Source: Lachnospiraceae bacterium | Lineage (GTDB): Bacteria > Bacillota > Clostridia > Lachnospirales > Anaerotignaceae | Length of the DNA stretch: 10,102 nt | Reading direction: 5' to 3' | Assembly (NCBI GenBank): GCA_028695945.1 | Contig: JAQVIB010000060.1 | Coordinates: 1-10,102, forward strand | Made by a program: the position numbers and the translations under genes | The notes under the pieces: generated by a model | What the model saw: only the letters and a program-made list of their open reading frames with translations | Told to the model about the DNA's origin: nothing | Database searches by the model: none | Shown: one piece after another, positions 6,958-10,102 of the stretch | How positions within the stretch are numbered: the first letter of the stretch is position 1 | How the letters are laid out: each line of letters opens with the position of its first letter

Positions 6958-7683
6958 ATGATTGGAACAATAGTTAACGCACTTGCAATTGCAGTCGGCG
7001 GATTGATAGGGCTTATGCTTAGAGGCGGAATGAAACCTAGGTACAAAGATATAATAATTAGTGTACTTGGGCTTTCTGTAGCTTTTATAGGCATTTCAAC
7101 AGCTCTTGGTGGGTTATTAAGCGGTGAGGCAGAGGCTATTTTATACATTGTTAGCCTTGTAATAGGCTCTGTAATAGGGGAAACTTTAAAGATTGAAGAA
7201 AAACTGGAAGCAGTCGGTGATATAATACAAAGCAAAATAGGCAATAAAGGCGGAAATGTTTCACAAGGATTTGTTACAGCAAGCCTTACATTTTGTGTTG
7301 GAACAATGGCAATACTTGGCTCTATCGAAAGTGGCATACAGGGTGTGCATACAACTCTTTTTACTAAAAGTGTTCTGGATGGCGTTACATCAGTTATATT
7401 TGCATCAACATTGGGCATAGGAGTATTGTTTTCTGCTGTTTCTGTTTTTTTATATCAAGGTGCACTTACAATGCTTGCTTCTGTAGTACAGCAGTATATG
7501 ACGGCCGCAATGATGCGTGAAATATCTATAATAGGTGGAATTATGATTTTTGCCATAGGCTGTAATATGTTAGAAATAAGGCGGTTTAAGGTTGGAAATA
7601 TGCTTCCTGCCATACTTGTACCTGTTATTTATTACTTGCCACCAGTACAAAATTTTGTAACATGGATTTTCAGTATTTTTTAG
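6958..7683 (+). CDS. DUF554 family integral membrane protein (YdfK/YqgA-like)
   Basis: This 241-residue polytopic membrane protein begins MIGTIVNALAIAVGGLIG, the usual N-terminus of the DUF554 family (B. subtilis YdfK, E. coli YqgA). Other family features seen are a short loop after the first helix (RGGMKPRYKD), a glycine-rich second helix, the cytosolic stretch GETLKIEEKLEAVG, then FVTASLTFCVGTMAILGSIESG and a further three to four hydrophobic segments including IFAIGCNML. Predicted helices number about seven. Function in the family is unknown; a transporter role has been suggested only from its topology. The ATG at 6958 has GGGAG (6946-6950) 7 bases upstream. It is last in the run that begins at 4268, 14 bases after the glycosylase stop, and is followed by a hairpin. 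Confidence 0.88.
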   Translation: MIGTIVNALAIAVGGLIGLMLRGGMKPRYKDIIISVLGLSVAFIGISTALGGLLSGEAEAILYIVSLVIGSVIGETLKIEEKLEAVGDIIQSKIGNKGGNVSQGFVTASLTFCVGTMAILGSIESGIQGVHTTLFTKSVLDGVTSVIFASTLGIGVLFSAVSVFLYQGALTMLASVVQQYMTAAMMREISIIGGIMIFAIGCNMLEIRRFKVGNMLPAILVPVIYYLPPVQNFVTWIFSIF

Positions 7684-7684
7684 A

Positions 7685-7726
7685 GAAACGCTGATTAATT
7701 TTTTGATAACATTAAATCAGCGTTTC
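7685..7726 (+). repeat. Inverted repeat/hairpin after the DUF554 gene, possible weak terminator
   Basis: GAAACGCTGATT (7685-7696) pairs perfectly with AATCAGCGTTTC (7715-7726), a 12-bp stem with an 18-base loop that contains TTTTTT. It starts 2 bases after the DUF554 stop codon. Neither strand has a T-tract directly after the stem, so it is not a classical intrinsic terminator; it may stabilise the 3' end of the message or act as a partial terminator. Confidence 0.6.
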
Positions 7727-7763
7727 CTAAGAACTATTGAAAAATAATATTTAAGCTATATAC

Positions 7764-7769
7764 AAAGGA
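7764..7769 (+). promoter_or_regulatory. Ribosome binding site deciding the YbaK start
   Basis: AAAGGA is directly adjacent to the in-frame ATG at 7770 but 9 bases before the ATG at 7779, so the second ATG is the likely start. No convincing promoter was found between the hairpin and this site. Confidence 0.65.
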
Positions 7770-7778
7770 ATGAATGTT

Positions 7779-8249
7779 ATGACTAAAACAAATGTAATGC
7801 GTATGCTAGACGCAGAAAAGATAACATATAGTACAGCAGAGTATGAGTATTCCGAAGATGACCTTTCAGGAGTGCATGCGGCAGAGGCAATTAATATGCC
7901 GGCTGAGCAGGTGTTTAAAACTCTTGTTACAAAGGGTGACAAAACAGGACCTATTGTTTTTGTAATACCTGTTGCAGAAGAGCTTGATTTGAAAAAGGCG
8001 GCAAGGGTATCTCATAATAAAAGCATTGAAATGCTTCACGTTAAAGACCTTTTGGGTCTTACTGGGTATATCCGTGGTGGTTGCTCGCCTATAGGAATGA
8101 AGAAAAAATTTACAACCTATATTGATGAAACGGCAGTGCTTTTTGATAATATTAGTATAAGTGCAGGTATGAGAGGTGTTCAGGTAATAATAAACCCAGA
8201 GGCTCTAGTTGAATTTATTGATGCGAAACAGGCGGATTTAACAGCTTAG
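7779..8249 (+). CDS. ybaK: Cys-tRNA(Pro)/Cys-tRNA(Cys) deacylase, YbaK family
   Basis: This 156-residue cytoplasmic editing enzyme hydrolyses cysteine mistakenly attached to tRNA-Pro (YbaK branch of the YbaK/ProX editing superfamily). The start at 7779 gives MTKTNVMRML, the standard N-terminus of the family. Family motifs are complete: DDLSGVHAAEAI (27-38), QVFKTLV with K47 at the position of the conserved functional lysine of YbaK, PVAEELDLKKAAR, the loop GYIRGGCSPIGMKKK (about 97-111, including C102) and the final INPEALVEFI strand and helix. Length is normal and no domain is missing. It stands as a single gene between the hairpin at 7685-7726 and a bidirectional terminator at 8326-8390; it may also receive read-through from the upstream run. 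Confidence 0.93.
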   Translation: MTKTNVMRMLDAEKITYSTAEYEYSEDDLSGVHAAEAINMPAEQVFKTLVTKGDKTGPIVFVIPVAEELDLKKAARVSHNKSIEMLHVKDLLGLTGYIRGGCSPIGMKKKFTTYIDETAVLFDNISISAGMRGVQVIINPEALVEFIDAKQADLTA

Positions 8250-8325
8250 GATAATGACTTAATTGGTTAATTACGTTATTAGAAGAATAATATGGAAAAG
8301 TATCTAAACCTGAAAATTTTATAAT

Positions 8326-8390
8326 AAAAGACCACCGCAAGAAGTAAACTGAATCTTAAAGTTCAATTACCCTAATGATGGTCTTTTTTT
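8326..8390. terminator. Bidirectional intrinsic terminator between ybaK and the protease gene
   Basis: AAAAGACCA (8326-8334) pairs with TGGTCTTTT (8379-8387). Read on the plus strand the stem ends in seven T residues (8384-8390), and read on the minus strand it ends in TTTTATTAT, so it can stop both convergent transcripts. The loop is long (44 bases) and includes a possible inner AAACT/AGTT pairing. The plus-strand T-tract ends 10 bases before the protease stop codon. Upstream, 8250-8325 shows only an imperfect AT-rich dyad. Confidence 0.8.
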
Positions 8391-8400
8391 GTTGCACAAT

Positions 8401-9708
8401 TTACATGTCTACTTTATATGCTTCACTTAAAGGCGACTCTACACCGTTTCGTACTGAACTTATCTTAAAATAAAAGGTGTGGTTTTCTGTGGCAGTTATT
8501 TTGAAGCAATATGGAAATCCCCAGCTCCAAGTATTTGAATTATCAGCAGGATTTCTTAGAATAGTGTATTTACCATCCTCACTGTTAGCGGAATATATGT
8601 GGTAACCATCAACCGAATACACAGGATCCCAACTTATTGTAGCTGAATTTTCGTCTACAGTATAAGTGAACGTTTTTGGAGCAACAAGGCTTGCAGTAAT
8701 ATTACTCCATGAATTAAGAGACATATTTTGAGATATATCCATGTTACTTACATGGTTAATTGGTATAGCCATATAGTGTCCTGCGGTATCATAAGAGGAG
8801 TTTATGCCGATTACCTCACCATTAGTGTTAAATAACCCACCACCGCTGCTTCCGCCAGTAATATATGCATCACTGCTTATAATAAAATCGTCTTTATCTG
8901 TAACAGTACCAGTGGACACAACATTAAGTACACCGTTAGGTGAGCCTATGGCTGTTACATTGTCACCTACTTTAACATTATCGGAATTTCCAGCGATAGC
9001 ATAGTCTAAATTATCTTTATCAATTTTAAGTATTACAAGGTCTCGAGCGGTATCATATCCAGCAATATGAACTTTTCCGTTATATACGGTACCGTCGTAA
9101 AATTCTACTCTTATTAATGAAGCATTTTCAACAACATGAAAGTTTGTTGCTATGTACCCATCTGAGGAAAGAACAACGCCACTGCCTTGCCACTGATTTG
9201 TGTTAATAAGCACTGTGGTTTTTTTTAAATCTTCCACGGTGATACTTTTATTTTCAACAGGTTTAATATCTTCAGTATAGCTTTCAGAGGTGAAAATGTA
9301 AACTGAACTAGTTGTCCCATCCCAATCTACAGTTGCGTTTGCACTTTCGGCAATAAACCTAAGAGGAACAAGTGTAGTGCCGTTATTAATTTGGGGTGGT
9401 GTTTCAAGGAAAATAGTTTCACCATTTTTATATGCGGTTGAATTGTTTATAGTTAGCTGAACAATGTTTTCGTTACTAATGCCAGTTACAGTTTTAGTGT
9501 CATCATCCCAATAGATAGTATAATTCATAGATTCAAATATTGTACGCAATGGCACCATGGTGGTGTTATTTATTATTTGCGGCTGGGTAGCGAAGGTCAT
9601 TTGGTTGTTATTCAAATAAACATTTATACCGTCTTGTTGTGCAAATGCAGGAACAGAGTATAAAAAAGTGAGCAACGCAACAACAATTAGTTTCAGAAAT
9701 TTTTTCAT
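8401..9708 (-). CDS. Secreted trypsin-like (S1C/HtrA-type) serine protease with N-terminal stalk domain and C-terminal Fn3 domain
   Basis: 435 residues from the ATG at 9706-9708, chosen because GAGGTG (9713-9718) precedes it; an in-frame TTG at 9724 is less likely. A signal peptide (MKKFLKLIV... ending VPAFA, cleavage after A23) exports it. Residues about 28-140 form a copper-amine-oxidase-N ('stalk') domain with two VPLR motifs (52-55 and 114-117), each followed by a W-D pair (W67-D68, W129-D130). Residues about 160-325 are a trypsin fold with catalytic H191 (NFHVV), D223 (ARDLVILKI) and S288 (GSSGGGLF), and an AIGSPNG segment like HtrA's AIGNP. Residues about 338-435 form a fibronectin type III domain (ISWDPV, GYHIY, YFKISSV). 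There is no PDZ domain and no membrane anchor or sortase motif. It likely acts at or outside the cell surface; its substrate is unknown. It diverges from an AEC transporter gene. Confidence 0.9.
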   Translation of the reverse strand: MKKFLKLIVVALLTFLYSVPAFAQQDGINVYLNNNQMTFATQPQIINNTTMVPLRTIFESMNYTIYWDDDTKTVTGISNENIVQLTINNSTAYKNGETIFLETPPQINNGTTLVPLRFIAESANATVDWDGTTSSVYIFTSESYTEDIKPVENKSITVEDLKKTTVLINTNQWQGSGVVLSSDGYIATNFHVVENASLIRVEFYDGTVYNGKVHIAGYDTARDLVILKIDKDNLDYAIAGNSDNVKVGDNVTAIGSPNGVLNVVSTGTVTDKDDFIISSDAYITGGSSGGGLFNTNGEVIGINSSYDTAGHYMAIPINHVSNMDISQNMSLNSWSNITASLVAPKTFTYTVDENSATISWDPVYSVDGYHIYSANSEDGKYTILRNPADNSNTWSWGFPYCFKITATENHTFYFKISSVRNGVESPLSEAYKVDM

Positions 9709-9712
9709 AGCA

Positions 9713-9718
9713 CACCTC
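9713..9718 (-). promoter_or_regulatory. Ribosome binding site deciding the protease start
   Basis: GAGGTG on the minus strand, 4 bases before the ATG at 9708 (6 bases if counted from GAGG). It leads directly into the residues forming the signal peptide, which supports this start over the upstream TTG. Confidence 0.75.
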
Positions 9719-9742
9719 GTTAACAAATTTTAGTACCATTAC

Positions 9743-9748
9743 ATTATA
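9743..9748 (-). promoter_or_regulatory. Candidate -10 box for the protease gene
   Basis: A perfect TATAAT on the minus strand, 34 bases before the start codon. No good -35 box is seen at 16-18 bases; the spacer region instead holds the dyad at 9753-9765. A promoter that relies on an activator or on another sigma factor is possible. Confidence 0.45.
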
Positions 9749-9752
9749 CATC

Positions 9753-9765
9753 ATTTCTTGGAAAT
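9753..9765. repeat. Dyad ATTTC-TTG-GAAAT, candidate operator half of a pair
   Basis: A perfect 5-bp inverted repeat with a 3-base centre, lying between the -10 of the protease gene and its expected -35. It shares the octamer ATTTCTTG with the dyad at 9793-9810, exactly 40 bases away. Confidence 0.35.
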
Positions 9766-9792
9766 TGTATTAATAATATGTAAATTTATTGT

Positions 9793-9810
9793 ATTTCTTG
9801 ACAAAGAAAT
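9793..9810. repeat. Dyad ATTTCTT-GACA-AAGAAAT over the AEC -35 box
   Basis: A perfect 7-bp inverted repeat with a 4-base centre. It covers the TTGACA -35 (9798-9803) of the AEC promoter, so a protein bound here would block that promoter. TAAATTT (9781-9787) and AAATTTA (9807-9813) form a second, overlapping dyad. Confidence 0.4.
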
Positions 9811-9826
9811 TTATGGATAGTAGACT
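9798..9826 (+). promoter_or_regulatory. Sigma-A-type promoter for the AEC transporter gene
   Basis: A consensus TTGACA (9798-9803), a 17-base spacer and TAGACT (9821-9826; 4 of 6 matches to TATAAT). It predicts a start near 9833 and a leader of about 46 bases before the ATG at 9879. The leader contains a weak CTTGT/ACAAG inverted repeat (9838-9864). Confidence 0.65.
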
Positions 9827-9878
9827 AAATTTTATCACTTGTTACATGGGTGAAATATTACAAGATAAGGATATATAT

Positions 9879-10102
9879 ATGATTAATTTTAAAGACGTAG
9901 TAGATTTACAGCTTATGCTTTTTACTTTGCTGTTGGCAGGTATTTTTTTGAGAAAAATGAATTTGGTTTCAGCTGAGGCAAGAAAAAGTATAATTAATAT
10001 GTTGATGAACGCTTTGTTGCCATGCATGATTATAAGTTCGTTTAATATGGAATTTTCTGCCGAAGTACTTAAATTTTCCACACAAGCACTTATGATAGGA
10101 AC
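9879..10102 (+). CDS. AEC (auxin efflux carrier) family transporter, N-terminal part (3' end outside window)
   Basis: From the ATG at 9879-9881, with AAGG (9867-9870) 8 bases upstream, 74 full codons are open to the window edge, so the gene continues outside. The visible part is MINFKDVVDLQLMLFTLLLAGIFLRKMNLVSAE in two pieces: a first hydrophobic helix, the basic loop LRKMNLVS followed by AEARKSIINMLMNALLPCMIISSF, and the start of a further segment. The order 'first helix, R-K-x-(G/N)-L-(L/V)-(S), E-x-(R/K)-K-x-(L/I), N-x-x-(L)-P-(C), (I/L)-I-S-S-F' is typical of the AEC family, secondary transporters that move organic anions such as malate or auxin across the membrane. Substrate cannot be told from this part. 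It is divergent from the secreted protease gene and may share control through the dyads between them. Confidence 0.8.
   Translation, partial: MINFKDVVDLQLMLFTLLLAGIFLRKMNLVSAEARKSIINMLMNALLPCMIISSFNMEFSAEVLKFSTQALMIG

Noticed and set aside
7737..7764. TTGAAA ... TATACA as a promoter for ybaK (16-base spacer)
   Set aside because: Its transcription start would fall at or beyond the AAAGGA ribosome binding site, removing it from the message.
8250..8281. AT-rich imperfect inverted repeat after the ybaK stop
   Set aside because: Pairing is interrupted and almost only A-T; the bidirectional terminator at 8326-8390 explains termination better.
9842..10081. Minus-strand open frame of 79 codons at the right edge
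   Set aside because: It overlaps the AEC gene on the other strand, whose protein has clear family features and a placed ribosome binding site.
1..10102. tRNA or rRNA genes, CRISPR repeats, insertion sequences, phage or defence-system genes
   Set aside because: Reading both strands I saw no cloverleaf-type GGTTCGAATCC block, no regular spaced repeats, no transposase or integrase motifs, and no gene of a known defence family.

Overview
The window is AT-rich DNA with long poly-A/T runs, AT-biased codon use, GTG and TTG near-start codons, strong AGGAGG-type ribosome binding sites and compact intergenic gaps. Together with a YtaF-type sporulation membrane protein, a clostridial OGG1-like glycosylase and a secreted protease carrying a copper-amine-oxidase-N ('stalk') domain, this points to a Gram-positive anaerobe of the class Clostridia, probably a spore former. 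The exact genus cannot be read from the sequence. I see no tRNA, rRNA, CRISPR array, insertion sequence or phage gene; the region looks like ordinary chromosome.

Layout: (1) Bases 1-721 hold the 3' part of a patatin-like phospholipase gene (+). (2) 718-1356 hold ytaF (-), which converges on the patatin gene so tightly that both stop codons lie in one TTAA. (3) Diverging from ytaF across a 93-bp gap is an 873-residue P-type calcium-transporting ATPase (+, 1450-4071), closed by a 12-bp-stem terminator at 4077-4118. (4) A well-formed promoter (TTGCAA, 17 bp, TATAAT) at 4192-4220 starts a likely four-gene run: an unrecognised acidic 135-residue protein, a 454-residue lipoprotein of unknown function whose TTG start abuts the previous stop, an OGG1-family 8-oxoguanine DNA glycosylase, and a DUF554 membrane protein. 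A 12-bp hairpin without a T-tract follows (7685-7726). (5) A YbaK-type aminoacyl-tRNA deacylase (+, 7779-8249) ends before a bidirectional terminator (8326-8390) that it shares with (6) a convergent secreted trypsin-like protease (-, 8401-9708) with a stalk domain before it and a fibronectin type III domain after it. (7) Diverging from the protease is the 5' end of an auxin-efflux-carrier (AEC) family transporter (+, from 9879), which runs off the window.

Common themes are cation transport (YtaF-like MntP relative next to the Ca2+ ATPase), genome and translation quality control (OGG glycosylase, YbaK) and envelope or secreted proteins (lipoprotein, protease). No single pathway unites the window and I found no convincing evidence for a new multi-gene system. 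The most informative details are residue-level: a Met at the opposite-base-reading position of the OGG enzyme, a Gln at a calcium-site position of the ATPase, an unrecognised lipoprotein with a possible internal duplication, and a pair of ATTTCTTG-centred dyads between the protease and the AEC gene.
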